Shown here one piece after another: positions 11,359 through 23,161 of a stretch of 64,000 nucleotides of DNA (positions within the stretch are counted from its first letter, which is position 1; every line of letters begins with the position of its first letter). A model generated the notes under the pieces. It was not told the DNA's origin, ran no database searches, and saw only the letters and a program-made list of their open reading frames with translations. The DNA is from Elymus sibiricus (taxonomy: Eukaryota > Streptophyta > Magnoliopsida > Poales > Poaceae), in contig CM077668.1 of the NCBI GenBank assembly GCA_039707655.1, forward strand, positions 66,915,086-66,979,085. The letters are read 5' to 3'. The translations under genes and the position numbers were made by a program.

Positions 11359-12488
11359 TCATTCAGAAATTTTATGCCCCAAGACAATGCCTTCATTCAC
11401 CATAAAGTGGCACTTCTCCCAATTCAAGACAAGATTAGTTTCTTCACATCTCTGCAAAACTCGATCAAGGTTGCTTAAGCAATCATCAAAAGAAGTTCCG
11501 TAAACGGAAAAATCATCCATGAACACCTCAACAATCTTTTCACTAAAGTCAGAGAATATAGCAGTCATACATCTTTGAAAGGTAGCAGGTGCATTGCATA
11601 AACCAAAAGGCATACGTCTATAAGCATAAGTTCCAAAAGGGCAAGTAAAGGTGGTTTTCTCTTGATCGGGTTGTGATACGGGTATTTGAGAAAAACCAGA
11701 ATAATCATCCAGGAAACAAAAGTGTGTATGCTTAGACAATCTTTCTAACAGTTGATCGATAAAAGGTAAGGGGTAATGATCTTTTCTAGTAGCTTTGTTT
11801 AATTTTCTAAAATCAATTACCATCCTATAACCAGTTACAATTCTTTGTGGAATGAGTTCATTTTTATCATTAGGAACAACGGTAATACCCCCTTTCTTAG
11901 GGACACAATGGACGGGACTTACCCATCTACTATCAGCTATGGGATAGATTATACCTGCTTCCAGAAGTTTTAATATTTCGGTTCTTACCACCTCTTTCAT
12001 CTTAGGATTTAATCGTCGTTGGTGGTCGACAACTGGTTTAGCATCAGGCTCCATATTAATTTTGTGCTGACATAGAGTGGGACTGATGCCCTTAAGATCA
12101 TCAAGAGTATATCCAATAGCAGCTCGGTGCTTCCTTAGAGTTTTCAGTAATCTCTTTTCTTCATGCTCTGAAAGGTTAGCACTAATAATAACAGGATATA
12201 TCTTCTTTTCATCAAGATAAGCATATTTCAATGTATCTGGCAATTGCTTCAATTCAAACACAGGATCACCTTTAGGTGGAGGAGGGCCTCCAAGAGTTTC
12301 AACAGGCAAATTATGTTTAAGGATAGGTGGTTGATCAAACAACATCTTATCTATTTCATTTCTTTCATTCATATGCATATTGTTTTCATGGTCTAGCAAA
12401 TATTGTTCTAACGGATCAGTAGGAGGTACGGCAATAGAAGCAAGACCAATAATTTCATCTTTACTAGGCAATTCTTTATCATGAGGTT
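11359..12488 (-). pseudogene. pol: Element B reverse transcriptase, N-terminal part
   Basis: Open from about 12488 to TGA 11359-11361, which stands where CGA (Arg) is expected after GHKISE. The RT fingers and palm are clear: VPKKGG, RMVIDFRKLNKATRKDHYPLPFIDQLLERL, PFGLCNAPATFQRCM and the catalytic VEVFMDDFSVYG. The conserved FLDGYSGF motif reads FLDDYSGF here, a Gly-to-Asp change that may weaken the enzyme. Upstream, the link from protease to RT is broken by a one-base frameshift near 12490, where FSKFLDN leaves frame and PSKDEIIGLASIAVPP enters it. The rest of the frame is undamaged, which suggests a fairly recent loss of function. Confidence 0.88.
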
Positions 12489-13520
12489 GTCTAAAAATTT
12501 GGAGAAATTAAACTCATGAGACATACCACCAAAATCAACACTAACAATGTCTTTAGCGCAATCAATCTTGGCATTAACAGTGTTCAAGAAAGGTCTACCA
12601 AATATAATGGGGAAAAAATCATCTTGTGGAGAACCGAGGACTAGAAAATCAGTAGGGTATTTTATTTTTCCACACAAGACTTCAACATCTCTAATGATCC
12701 CAAGCGGTGTAATGGTATCTCTGTTTGCAAGTTTAATAGTAACATCAATGTCCTCAATTTCAGCAGGTGCAATATCATTCATAATTTCTTGATATAAGGT
12801 AAACAGAATAGCACTCACACTAGCACCCAAATCACATAAGCCATGATAACAATGATCTCCTATTTTAACTGAGACAACAGGCATGCCCACAACGGGTCTG
12901 TTTTTATCTTTAGGATCAGGTTTAGCAATTCTAGCTGCTTCATCGCAGAAGTAAATAACATGCCCATCTATATTATCAACCAAGAGATCTTTAACCATAG
13001 CAACATTAGGTTCAACTTTAATTTGTTCAGAGGGTCTAGGTGCTCTAATATTACTTCTGTTAACCACAGTTGAAACTTTAGCATGTTCCTTAATCCTAAC
13101 AGGAGAAGGTGGTTTCTCAATATAAGCGGTAGGCACAACTGGATCAACATGGTAAACAATTATTTCTTCTTTAACACTAACGGGTTCCTCAATCTTTTCT
13201 TTAACAAGGGGATGATATTTAAAACACTTCTCCTTAGGGAGATCAACATGAGTAGCAAATGATTCACAAAAGGAAGCTACTATCTCAGAGTCAAGTCCAT
13301 ATTTAGTGCTAAACTTATGAAAAGCATCGGTAGCCATAAAAGATTTAACACAATCGAACTCAAGTATTATACCTGACTCATTACCTTTGTTGAGTTCCCA
13401 ATCTTCAGAGTTGCGTTTAATTCTTTCTAGAAGATCCCACATGAATTCAATAGTTTTCTTCATAAAGGAGCCAGTTGAAGAAGAATCGAGCATGGTTCGA
13501 TTATCATGAGAAAGCCGAGC
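12408..13520 (-). pseudogene. gag-pro: Element B gag C-terminus and aspartic protease
   Basis: Continues gag after the TAA at 13521-13523. The frame is clean until the frameshift near 12490 and then terminates out of frame at 12408. The first half (MLDSSSTGSFMKKTIEFMWDLLERIKRN) is the gag tail. The protease has CDLGASVSAILFTLYQEI with the catalytic Asp, then FGRPFLNTVNAKIDC. No zinc knuckle is seen between them, as is usual for this lineage. The neighbouring gag, RT and integrase frames make the assignment secure. Confidence 0.85.
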
Positions 13521-14042
13521 TTAAAAATTATGTAAGATAATTTCTTTTGAGAGCTCATGATTAGGGCATGTGTACATCATGTACTTAAGCCTCCCCCAAG
13601 CTTGAGCGATGCTTTCTCCTTCACGAGGCCAAAAATTATATATATAATTCCGATCACGATGAACCAAATGCATAGGATAAAATTTCTGATGGAATTCCAG
13701 TTTCAATCGGTTCCAGTCCCATGTATCGGTATCATCACATAGCCTATACCATGTCAATGCCTTTCCCTCCAAAGATAAAGGGACTACTTTCTTCTTAACT
13801 CCATCTCCGGATAAACCTGCAAGCTTAAACAATCCACAAATTTCATCCACATAGATCAAGTGCATATCAGGATGTATTGTTCCATCTCCTGCATAAGGAT
13901 TAGCTAGCAGTTTCTCTATCATACCTGGAGGAATCTCATATTCAATATTTTCAGTAGGTGCAGTAGGTTGAGGAGCAACTCTTGGTGTTTCCGGTCGAGG
14001 TGAAGATACCCCGAACAAACCCCTCAAAGGATTACTTTCCAT
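13521..14042 (-). pseudogene. gag: Element B gag, N-terminal part
   Basis: ATG at 14042 lies about 80 bases after the primer site. The protein opens MESNPLRGLFG and carries the gag domain with ALTWYRLCDD, FHQKFYPMHLVHRDRNYIYNFWPREGES and QAWGRLKYMM. It stops at TAA 13521-13523 after LHNF, where the frame continues ARLSHDN and so on. Tyr (TAC/TAT) is the expected residue at this place. Gag builds the particle that houses reverse transcription. Confidence 0.87.
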
Positions 14043-14119
14043 AGTGACAAGTGACAGTAAATTTCAGCACGTAATGTAAATGTTTCCTTACCAAATTCCA
14101 CTTACCAAAGGCGCTTCAC

Positions 14120-14137
14120 TCCCCAGAAACGGTGCCA
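14120..14137 (-). other. Primer binding site of B (tRNA-Asp, decayed)
   Basis: On the + strand TCCCCAGAAACGGTGCCA matches the tRNA-Asp 3' end sequence at 15 of 18 positions. It lies 11 nt from the LTR border at 14149. Confidence 0.75.
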
Positions 14138-14148
14138 GAAAAGAGTCT

Positions 14149-14778
14149 TGATGACCCACAAGTATAGGGGATCAATCGTAGTCCTTTCGATAAGTAAGAG
14201 TGTCAAACCCAACGAGGAGCAGAAGGAAATGACAAGCGGTTTTCAGCAAGGTATTTTCTGCAAGCACTGAAATTATCGGTAACGAGTAGTTTGATAGCAA
14301 GATAATTTGTAACAAGTGACAAGTAGCAATAGTAACAAAGAGTGCAGCAAGTTGGACCAATCCTTTTTATAGCAAAGGACAAGCCGGAACGATCTCTTAT
14401 AGTAAGTAAAGCGTTCTCGAGGACACATGAGAATTTCATCTAGTCACTTTCATCATGTTTATTCGATTCGCGTTCGCTACTTTGATAATTTGATATGTGG
14501 GTGGACCGGTGCTTGGGTGCTGTTCTTACTTGAACAAGCCTCCCACTTATGATTACCCCCTCTCGCAAGCATCCGCAACTACGAAAGAATAATTAAGATA
14601 ACTCTAACCATAGCATTAAACATATGGATCCAAATCAGCCCCTTACGGAATAGCACATAAACTAGGGTTTAAGATTCTGTCACTCTAGCAATCCATCATC
14701 TAATTACTACTCCACAATGCATTCCCTTAGGCCCAAAGATGGTGAAGTGTCATGTAGTCAACGTTCACACGACACCAC
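14149..14778 (-). repeat. 5' LTR of element B, segment next to the primer site
   Basis: Matches 5354-5990 of the other LTR. It is cut after ACCAC (14774-14778) by element C and resumes at 22258. Confidence 0.9.
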
Positions 14779-16460
14779 TGATGTCTACTACACAACTTAT
14801 TCTTGTAGACTCGTGTTGGGCCTCCAAGCGCAGAGTTTTGTAGGACAGTAGCAATTTTCCCTCAAGTGGATGACCTAAGGTTTATCAATCCGTGGGAGGC
14901 GTAGGTTGAAGTTGCTATCTCTCAAACAACCCTGCAACCAAATACAAGAAATCTCTTGTGTCCCCAACACACCCAATACAATGGTAAATTGTATAGGTGC
15001 ACTAGTTCGGCGAGGAGATGGTGATAAAAGTGTAGTATGGATAGTAGATATAGGTTTTTGTAATCTGAAAATATAAAAACAGCAAGGTAGCAAGTAACAA
15101 AAGTGAGCACAAACGGTATTGCAATGCTTAAAAACAAGGCCTAGGGTTCATACTTTCACTAGTGCAATCTCTCAACAATGCTAACATAATTGGATCATAT
15201 AAGCATCCCTCAACGTGCGATAAAAAATCACTCCCAAGTTCCTATTAGCGGAGAACATAAGATAGAAATTGTTTGTAGGGTACGAAACCACCTCAAAGTT
15301 ATCCTTTCCGATCGATCTATTGAGCTATTCCTATAAGTGTCACAAACAGCCCTAGAGTTCGTACTAAAATAACACCACATGATACACATCAACCAACTCT
15401 AATGTCACCTAGATACTCCAATGTCACCACAAGTATCTGTGAGTTGATTATACGATATGCATCAAACAACTTCATAATCATAATATTCAATCCACACAAA
15501 GAACTCCAAGGAGCACCCCAAAGTTTCTATCGGAGAAAAGATAATGAAAACGTGCATCAACCCCTATGCATAGATTACCCAAATGTCACCGCGGGAATCC
15601 GCGAGTTGAATGCCAAAACATATATCAAGTGAATCAATATAATACCCCATTGTCACCACGGGTATTCATATGCAAGACATACATCAAGTGTTCTCAAATC
15701 TGAAATATTTAATCCGACAATAACGAAACCTCAAAGGGAAAAGATTCGATTCATCACAACAAAGATAGAGAGGAAAGAAAAATCATATGATCCAACTATA
15801 TTAACAAAGCTCGCGATACATCAAGATCGTGCCATATCAAGAACATGAGAGAGAGAGAGATCAAACACATAGCTACTAGTACATACCCCAAGCCTCAAGG
15901 GTGAACTACTCCCTCCTCGTCATGGAGACCGCCGGGATGATGAAGATGGCCTCCGGTGATGCTTTCCCCCCTCCAGAAGGGTGCCGAAAAAGGGCTGTAG
16001 ATGAGATCATGGAGGTACAGAGGCTTGCGGCAGCGTAAAAATTCATCTAGGTTAACTTTCGGGGGTTTCTAAATATATATGATTTTTTGGCGTTGGAATT
16101 ACGCGAAGAAGGGCCACAGGGGCCCACGAGGCACCATGGCGCGCCTGGGGGGGAGGTGGCGGGCCCTGGTGGCTTGTGGGGCCCCTGTGGGTCTTCTGGC
16201 CACCCCCCGAAGCTTCTAGTGTCTCTTATGTTCCAGAAAAAATCGTCAAAAAGTTTCGCTGCATTTGGACTTTATTTGATATGGATTTTCTGGAAAACCA
16301 AAAACAAGCAGAAAACAGCAACTGGCACTGGGCACTAGGTCAATATGTTAGTCCATGAAAATCATATAAAAGCCATATAAAAGTGCACCAAAATCATACA
16401 AAACTATAATAAACATGGCATGAATACTTCATAAATTATAGATACGTTGGAGACGTATCA
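14779..16460 (-). repeat. 3' LTR of element C
   Basis: Begins TGATGTCTACTACACAAC on the + strand and ends GTTGGAGACGTATCA. The GC inverted repeat is at 16120-16184 with an ATATATATTT TATA-like run (16071-16080) next to it in element sense. The small hydrophobic ORFs here are chance. Confidence 0.92.
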
Positions 16461-18073
16461 GCATCCCCAAGCTTAATTCCTGCTCGTCCTCGAGTAGGTA
16501 AATGATAAAAGAAATAATTTATGAAGTGTGAATGCTAGCATAGTGCATAAGTTTGATCAATGATAATTTCAATCACTTTTTCTAGCATCAATATATATCA
16601 TAATCAGTAGCTCATCTCATAAAACTTCTCATGATCAAGTAGCAAGCTATTCACATGTTTAAAGTATAGGCCATAAACTTTCTTGAAAACTAACAAACTA
16701 TGCTCTCAGTCATCAAACAATTGCAATTCATCTTATTTTCAGGAAGGGTCTATGTAAGAGCTTTGATCTAGCAAATTCCACATACTCAACCATCATTTAG
16801 TCTTCCATGATTGCTGACACTCAAAGCATATTTTTAGAACAAACCGTTTCAGTCAAACACATAGGAAGATAGGGGCTTAATGTTTTACCTCCCAACTTAT
16901 TTATCTCATGGATAATGTCAACAATAATAACTCATGATCACCTATATTCAACTGGATATATGTGCCTGGATCTTTCCCTACCACATAATGCTTGCCAACT
17001 AAAGAATAAGTAGAGCGGAATAGGGATGAACATTAATGACTCATGCATAAAACTAAATACAGAAAAGTAAATGCATAAAAGTAAAAGATAGGCCCTTCGC
17101 AGAGGGAAGCAGAGGTTGTCATGCGCTTTTTGTTGTTGGATGCACAAGCCCTTAATGCAAAGGAACGTCACGTTATATTGCCCCTTGTGATAGCAACCTT
17201 TATTATGCAGTCCGTCGCTTTTATTTCTTTACCATCACAATTTTGTACAATGCTTATTTTCCCTTGCAATAAAAGATCATACATATTTTAGGAGCAATTT
17301 TTATTGCTTTTTGCACCGATGACAACTTACTTGAAGGATCTTATTCAATCCATAGGTAGATATGGTGGACACTCATGGGAAGAAACTGGGTTTAAGGGTT
17401 TTTGGATGCACAAGTAGTATCTCTACTTAGTACGAATTTTTGGCTAGTAAAAGATCCTAAGCAAGCACCACATGTTAGAGGATCCATAACAATATAACTT
17501 CTATGTGAATATAAACAAACATAACTCATTACGTTGTCTTCCTTGTCCAACGTCAACTATTTGATCAAGCTTGAAAACAATTAATAGGGGCTCACAATCA
17601 TAGAAGATGTCCAAGATAGTATATTTATATGTGAAATTTCTCTTCCTTCAAAATTCTTTCATGAATTGTTCAAGTGACCAATGCTATGTTTGTTAACTTT
17701 CAATAAATTTTACCACTTATACTTCTTGTATGTGAAGTCACTACTCCCCATGGGACAAGCATATGAAGCATATAAATTTCAACTTTATGATATTCAATTC
17801 ATTTCAACAATTTACTCATAGGATATAAGTGAAGCACAAGAGTAAATGACAAACTACTCCAAAAAGATATAAGTGAAGACCAAATGAGTAGTTAAGTAAA
17901 TAGGTAGCTATGTGAGGACTCTCTCTCATTTAAAAATTTCAGATCTTAAGAATTTTATTCAAACAGCAAAGAAAACAAAATAAAATGACATTCCAAGAAT
18001 AGCACACATCATGTGAAGAAGCAAAAACTTAGGCTCAACCAAGACTAACCGATAATTGTTGATGAAGAAAGGT

Positions 18074-18158
18074 GGGATGCCTACCGGGGCATCCCCAAGC
18101 TTAGATGCTTGACACTTCTTGAAATATTATATTGGGATGCCTTGGGCATCCCCAAGAT
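18074..18158 (-). repeat. Polypurine-like hairpin pair, copy 1
   Basis: On the + strand GGGATGCC...GGCATCCCC (18074-18096) is followed by AAGCTT, then a second GGGATGCC TTG GGCATCCCC at 18134-18153. In element sense each gives AAGCTTGGGGATGCC, as at the true polypurine tract, folded into a stem of 8-9 base pairs. Confidence 0.6.
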
Positions 18159-18806
18159 TGAGCTTTTATGTCTCCTTAATTCCTCTCATATCACGGTTTC
18201 TCTAAATCTTAAAAACTTCATCCACACAAAACTCAACAAGAACTCGTGAGATAAGTTAGTATAATTCAACTCAAAACCTTAACATTCTCTACTGTAAAAA
18301 ATCACAAAAATTATAATTAAACATTGCATACTAAATGCCTCTTCATATTTAATACTCCTATCCTCAAATAGAAACATTAAACACGCAAACATATGCAAAC
18401 AATGCAACTATAAGAGCAATCTGCCAAAACAGAACAGTCTATAAAGGGTGAATAAGAATTCATACTTCCCTAACTCCAAAAATTCTGAAAAATTACCACG
18501 TGACAGAGAGCTCATGCATGCTTACTGTGTAAATGTTTTGGATTTTTATCATGTTCTGACTATTCAGGAATATTCTGGACATAATAGAAAACTTTCTGTT
18601 TTGAAACAGCAACACATGAACTTGCAAACTGAGCATGGTAAAGGCTATAATTGGCATTTTATTGAACTAAAAGATACAAAACCTGATTATTGATAACACA
18701 AAGCAAATATCAACAGAAGAAAATGACGCTCCAAGCAAAACTCATATTATGTGACGAATAAAAATATAGCTCCGAGTGAGGTTACCGATAGTGTTGATGA
18801 CGAAAG

Positions 18807-18895
18807 AGGGGATGCCTTCCGGGGCATCCCCAAGCTTAGTTGCTTGGGTGTTCCTTGAATATTACCTTGGGGTGCCTTGGGCATCCCCAAGCTTA
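18807..18895 (-). repeat. Polypurine-like hairpin pair, copy 2
   Basis: Repeats the structure of 18074-18158 about 730 bases further on, with GGGGATGCC TTCCGG GGCATCCCC and then GGGGTGCC TTG GGCATCCCC, each followed by AAGCTTAG. The same pair occurs in element E at 48959-49036. Confidence 0.6.
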
Positions 18896-19500
18896 GGGTC
18901 TTGCCGCTCCTTATTCTCCTCATATCGATATCTCACCCAAAACTTGAAAACTTCAATCACACAAAACTTAACGGAACTTCGTGAGATAGGTTAGTATGAT
19001 AAAAATAAATCATCCACTTAGGTACTGTCAAGACAAGATTCATAATTGTTATCACATAATGCCTACTGTATTCTATCATTTTCACAATTTATATTACTCA
19101 ATATAAGCTATGGAAACACTAAAACAAGCAAACTATGCACCGAAAACAGAATCTGTCAAAAACAGAACAACATATAGTGAGAGATTTAAAAACCATATTT
19201 CTGTAACTCCGAAAATTCTGAAACATTAGGTCAACGTACAAAATTTGTAACCCAATACTGTGTAAAAATTTCAGAATTTTCTGACGCTCCAGTATAGAAT
19301 AGAAATTCCAGCACTGGACGCAAAAATTTCTGTTTTTGCACAGAATCAAATCAACAAGCATCCACACTATCCCAAAGGCTTTACTTGGCACATTATTGAA
19401 AGAAAACATATAAAACATGATTACCACAGTAGCTTAATCATGTGGACACACAAAAACAGTAGGTAGAAATATTGGGTTGTCTCCCAACAAGCGCTTTTCT

Positions 19501-20505
19501 TTAATGCCTTTTAGCTAGGCATGATGATTTCAATGATACTCGCATAAAAGTAAAGAATTGAAACACAATGGGAGCACCATGAAGTATATGACAAGCACAT
19601 TTAAGCCTAACCCACTTCCTATGCATAGGGATTTTGTGAGCAAATAGTTTGTGGAAGCAAGAATCAACTAGCATAGGAAGGCAAAACAAGCATAACTTCA
19701 AAACTTTCAACACATAGAGAGGAAACTTGATATTATTGCAACACCTACAAGCATATGATCCTCTCTCATAATAATTTTCAGTAGCATCATGAAGAAATTC
19801 AACAATATATCCATCACACAAAGCATTCTTTTCATGATCTACAAGCATAGAAATTTTATTACTCTCCACATAAGCAATTTTCTTCTCATTCATAATAGTG
19901 GGAGCAAACTCAACAAAATAACTATCATGAGATACTTGATTGGCATAATCCAATTGAAAATTAAAATCATGATGACAAGTTTCATAGTTATCATTATTCT
20001 TTATAGCATACATGTCATCACAATAATCATCATAGATAGCAACTTTGTTGTCATAATCAATTGAAACCTCTTCCAAAATAGTGGAATCATTATTAAATAA
20101 AGTTGTGACATCTCCAAATCCACTTTTATCATTATAATCATCATAAATAGGAGGCATGCTATCATCATAATAAATTTGCTCATCAAAACTTGGGGGACTA
20201 AAAATATCATCTTCATCAAACATAGCATCCCCAAGCTTGTGGCTTTGCATATCATTAGCATCATGGATATTCAAAGAATTCATACTAATTTCATTGCAAT
20301 CATGTTCATCATTCAAAGATTTTATGCCAAACATTTTATTGAATTCTTCTTCTATCAATCGAGCACAATTTTCCGATCCATCATTTTCACGAAAGACATG
20401 ATAAAGATGAAGAATATGAGGCAACCTCAATTCCAATTTTTTTTGTAGTTTTCTTTTATAAGCCAAACTAGTGATAAAACAAGAAACTAAAAGATTCGAT
20501 TGCAA
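19501..20505 (-). CDS. Element C acidic ORF, unknown function
   Basis: A frame of 334 codons begins close to the primer site, but the first ATG inside it is at 20334 (about 277 codons remain to the stop at 19501). The middle is strikingly rich in Asp, Asn, Tyr and Ser (DDSMPPIYDDYNDKSG and similar). The C-terminal third is hydrophobic and Cys-rich (RCCNNIKFPLYVLKVLKLCLFCLPMLV), which could be a membrane or metal-binding segment. No gag, protease or RT motif exists. The position right after the primer site is that of gag. The frame has survived without stops in a non-autonomous element, so it may have a role, but its function is unknown. The codon bias is strongly AT-rich. Confidence 0.55.
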   Translation of the reverse strand: MQSNLLVSCFITSLAYKRKLQKKLELRLPHILHLYHVFRENDGSENCARLIEEEFNKMFGIKSLNDEHDCNEISMNSLNIHDANDMQSHKLGDAMFDEDDIFSPPSFDEQIYYDDSMPPIYDDYNDKSGFGDVTTLFNNDSTILEEVSIDYDNKVAIYDDYCDDMYAIKNNDNYETCHHDFNFQLDYANQVSHDSYFVEFAPTIMNEKKIAYVESNKISMLVDHEKNALCDGYIVEFLHDATENYYERGSYACRCCNNIKFPLYVLKVLKLCLFCLPMLVDSCFHKLFAHKIPMHRKWVRLKCACHILHGAPIVFQFFTFMRVSLKSSCLAKRH

Positions 20506-20535
20506 GATCTAAAGATATACCTTCAAGCACTCACC

Positions 20536-20553
20536 TCCCCGGCAACGGCGCCA
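20536..20553 (-). other. Primer binding site of C (tRNA-Asp, perfect)
   Basis: On the + strand TCCCCGGCAACGGCGCCA is identical to the plant tRNA-Asp 3' end, 10 nt from the LTR start at 20564. Confidence 0.88.
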
Positions 20554-20563
20554 GAAAAGAGCT

Positions 20564-22252
20564 TGATGTCTACTACACAACTTATTCTTGTAGACTCGTG
20601 TTGGGCCTCCAGGCACAGAGTTTTGTAGGACAGTAGCAATTTTCCCTCAAGTGGATGACCTAAGGTTTATCAATCCGTGGGAGGCGTAGGTTGAAGATGC
20701 TATCTCTCAAACAACCCTGCAACCAAATACAAGAAATCTCTTGTGTCCCCAACACACCCAATACAATGGTAAATTGTATAGGTGCACTAGTTCGGCGAAG
20801 AGATGGTGATAAAAGTGTAGTATGGATAGTAGATATAGGTTTTTGTAATCTGAAAATATAAAAACAGCAAGGTAGCAAGTAACAAAAGTGAGCACAAACG
20901 GTATTGCAATGCTTAAAAACAAGGCCTAGGGTTCATACTTTCACTAGTGCAATCTCTCAACAATGCTAACATAATTGGATCATATAATCATCCCTCAACG
21001 TGCGATAAAGAATCACTCCCAAGTTCCTATTAGCGGAGAACATAAGATAGAAATTGTTTGTAGGGTACGAAACCACCTCAAAGTTATCCTTTCCGATCGA
21101 TCTATTGAGCTATTCCTATAAGTGTCACAAACAGCCCTAGAGTTCGTACTAAAATAACACCATATGATACACATCAACCAACTCTAATGTCACCTAGATA
21201 CTCCAATGTCACCACAAGTATCCGTGAGTTGATTATACGATATGCATCAAACAACTTCATAATCATAATATTCAATCCACACAAAGAACTCCAAGGAGCA
21301 CCCCAAAGTTTCTATCGGAGAAAAGATAATGAAAACGTGCATCAACCCCTATGCATAGATTACCCCAATGTCACCGCGGGAATCCGTGAGTTGAATGCCA
21401 AAACATATATCAAGTGAATCAATATAATTCCCCATTGTCACCATGGGTATTCATATGCAAGACATACATCAAGTGTTCTCAAATCTAAAATATTCAATCC
21501 GACAATAACGAAACCTCAAAGGGAAAAGATTCGATTCATCACGACAAAGATAGAGAGGGAAGAAACACCATATGATCCAACTATATTAACAAAGCTCGCG
21601 ATACATCAAGATCATGCCATATCAAGAACACGAGAGAGAGAGAGATCAAACACATAGCTACTAGTACATACTCCTAGCCTCGAGGGTGAACTACTCCCTC
21701 CTCGTCATGGAGACCGCCGGGATGATGAAGATGGCCTCCGGTGATGCTTTCCCCCCTCCGGCAGGGTGCCAGAAAAGGGCTGTAGATGAGATCGTGGAGG
21801 TACAGAGGCTTGCGGCGGCGTAAAAACTCATCTAGGTTAACTTTCGGGGGTTTATAAATATATATGATTTTTTGGCGTTGGAATCACGCGAAGAAGGGCC
21901 ACAGGGGGCCCACGAGGCACCAGGGCACGCCGGGGGGGGGGGGGGGGGTGGCGCGCCCTGGTGGCTCGTGGGGCCCCTGGGGGTCTTCTGGCCACCTCCC
22001 AAAGCTTCTAGTGTCTCTTATGTTCCAGAAAAAATCGTCAAAAAGTTTTGCTCCATTTGGACTTTATTTGATATGGATTTTCTGGAAAACCAAAAACAAG
22101 CAAAAAATAGCAACTGGCACTGGGCACTAGGTCAATATGTTAGTCCATGAAAATCATATAAAAGCCATATAAAAGTGCACCAAAATCAATCAAAACTATA
22201 ATAAACATCGCATGAATACTTCATAAATTATAGATACGTTGGAGACGTATCA
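20564..22252 (-). repeat. 5' LTR of element C
   Basis: Partner of 14779-16460. The GC inverted repeat (21907-21978) has a longer G-run loop than its twin, and a TTTATAAATATATAT run (about 21851-21865) marks the TATA region. Confidence 0.92.
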
Positions 22253-22257
22253 ACCAA

Positions 22258-23156
22258 TAAGGGAATCAACAACATACAGATCATCAAAATATCGAACGAA
22301 TACCAAATTCACATGATTACTTATGACAAGACTTCTCCCATGTCCTCAAGAACAAAAGTAACTACTCACAAATCATCATCATGCCCAAGATCAGAGGGGT
22401 ATTAAATAGCATATTGGATCTGAACATATAATCTTCCACCAAATAAACCAACTAGCATCAACTACAAGATGTAATCAACACTACTAGCAACCCACAGGTA
22501 CCAATCTGAGGTTTTGAGACAAAGATTGAATACAAGAGATGAACTAGGGTTTGAGATGAGATGGTGCTGGTGAAGATGTTGATGAAGATTAGTCCTCCCA
22601 TGATGAGAGGATCGCTGGTGATGTCAATGGCGACGATTTCCCCCTCCCGGAGGGAAGTATCCCCTGCAGAATCTCTCCGCCGGAGAGCAAAAGTGCTCCT
22701 GCCCAAGTTCCGCCTTGAGACGGCGGCGCACCGTCCCAAAAGTCTTCTCTATATTTTTTCTAGGGCAAAATGACTTATATACCAGAAAATTGGGGCCAGA
22801 GGCTGGCCAGGGGCCCCACGAGCCACCAGGGCGCGCCTGGGGAGGGGGGGGGGGTGGCGCGTCCTGGTTCCTCGTGGGCACCTGGGTGGCCCCCTCTGGT
22901 ACTTCTTGATTCCAGTATTTTTTATTTATTCCAAAATAATTCTCCGTGAAATTTTCGCTCATTTGGAGATGTGCAGAATAGGTATCTCTGACATAGCTTT
23001 TTCTGGTCCAGAATTCCAGCTGCCGGCATTCTCCCTCCTTGTGTGAATCTTGCATATTAAGAGAGAAAAGGCATTAGAATTGCTCCAAAAAGTGTTATAA
23101 TGATTAAAAACACTATAAATAACAGTAGTAAAACATGATGCAAAATGGACGTATCA
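22258..23156 (-). repeat. 5' LTR of element B, outer segment
   Basis: Continues the LTR after C and its target-site copy ACCAA (22253-22257, one mismatch to ACCAC). It matches 5985-6873. The GC inverted repeat is at 22813-22880 and the TATA box at 22775-22781. It ends GGACGTATCA. Confidence 0.9.
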
Positions 23157-23161
23157 CAAGA

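Larger units (their letters stand above)
16461..19500 (-). other. Element C internal non-coding region
   Basis: AT-rich, with no ORF of note. It shares a block at 17090-17560 with element B (7470-7920). AAGATATAAGTGAAG-type repeats lie at 17825-17890. A duplicated module of about 240 bp (18040-18290 and 18770-19000) each carries two polypurine-like hairpins. Confidence 0.6.
14779..22252 (-). mobile_element. Element C: Sabrina-like Athila retrotransposon, non-autonomous
   Basis: The LTRs of 1682 and 1689 bp (14779-16460, 20564-22252) are flanked by ACCAC/ACCAA. The tRNA-Asp primer site is perfect and the polypurine tract is AAGCTTGGGGATGC beside 16460. The 4.1 kb internal part encodes no gag, protease or pol, only an acidic ORF, so the element depends on another for movement. 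It lies in the 5' LTR of B and is thus the youngest layer in its line (G, A, B, C). LTR divergence by hand count is about 3 percent. Confidence 0.92.
5354..23156 (-). mobile_element. Element B: Athila-type gypsy retrotransposon with full gag-pol
   Basis: The LTRs at 5354-6873 and 14149-23156 (the second split by C) are flanked by CAAGA at 5349-5353 and 23157-23161. The minus-strand order is primer site, gag, protease, RT, RNase H, integrase, GC hairpin, env-position ORF, non-coding, polypurine tract. It is the only near-complete Athila pol in the window. The coding region carries one stop in gag, one frameshift before RT and one stop inside pol. Its terminal 25 bases (ATACTTGTGGGTCATCA end), primer site and polypurine tract match element A, so it is a candidate helper for A. 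Confidence 0.9.

Noticed and set aside
14922..15137. Small hydrophobic peptide ORF (also at 20707-20922)
   Set aside because: It is part of both C LTRs and falls upstream of the coding region. No start context or conservation beyond LTR identity.
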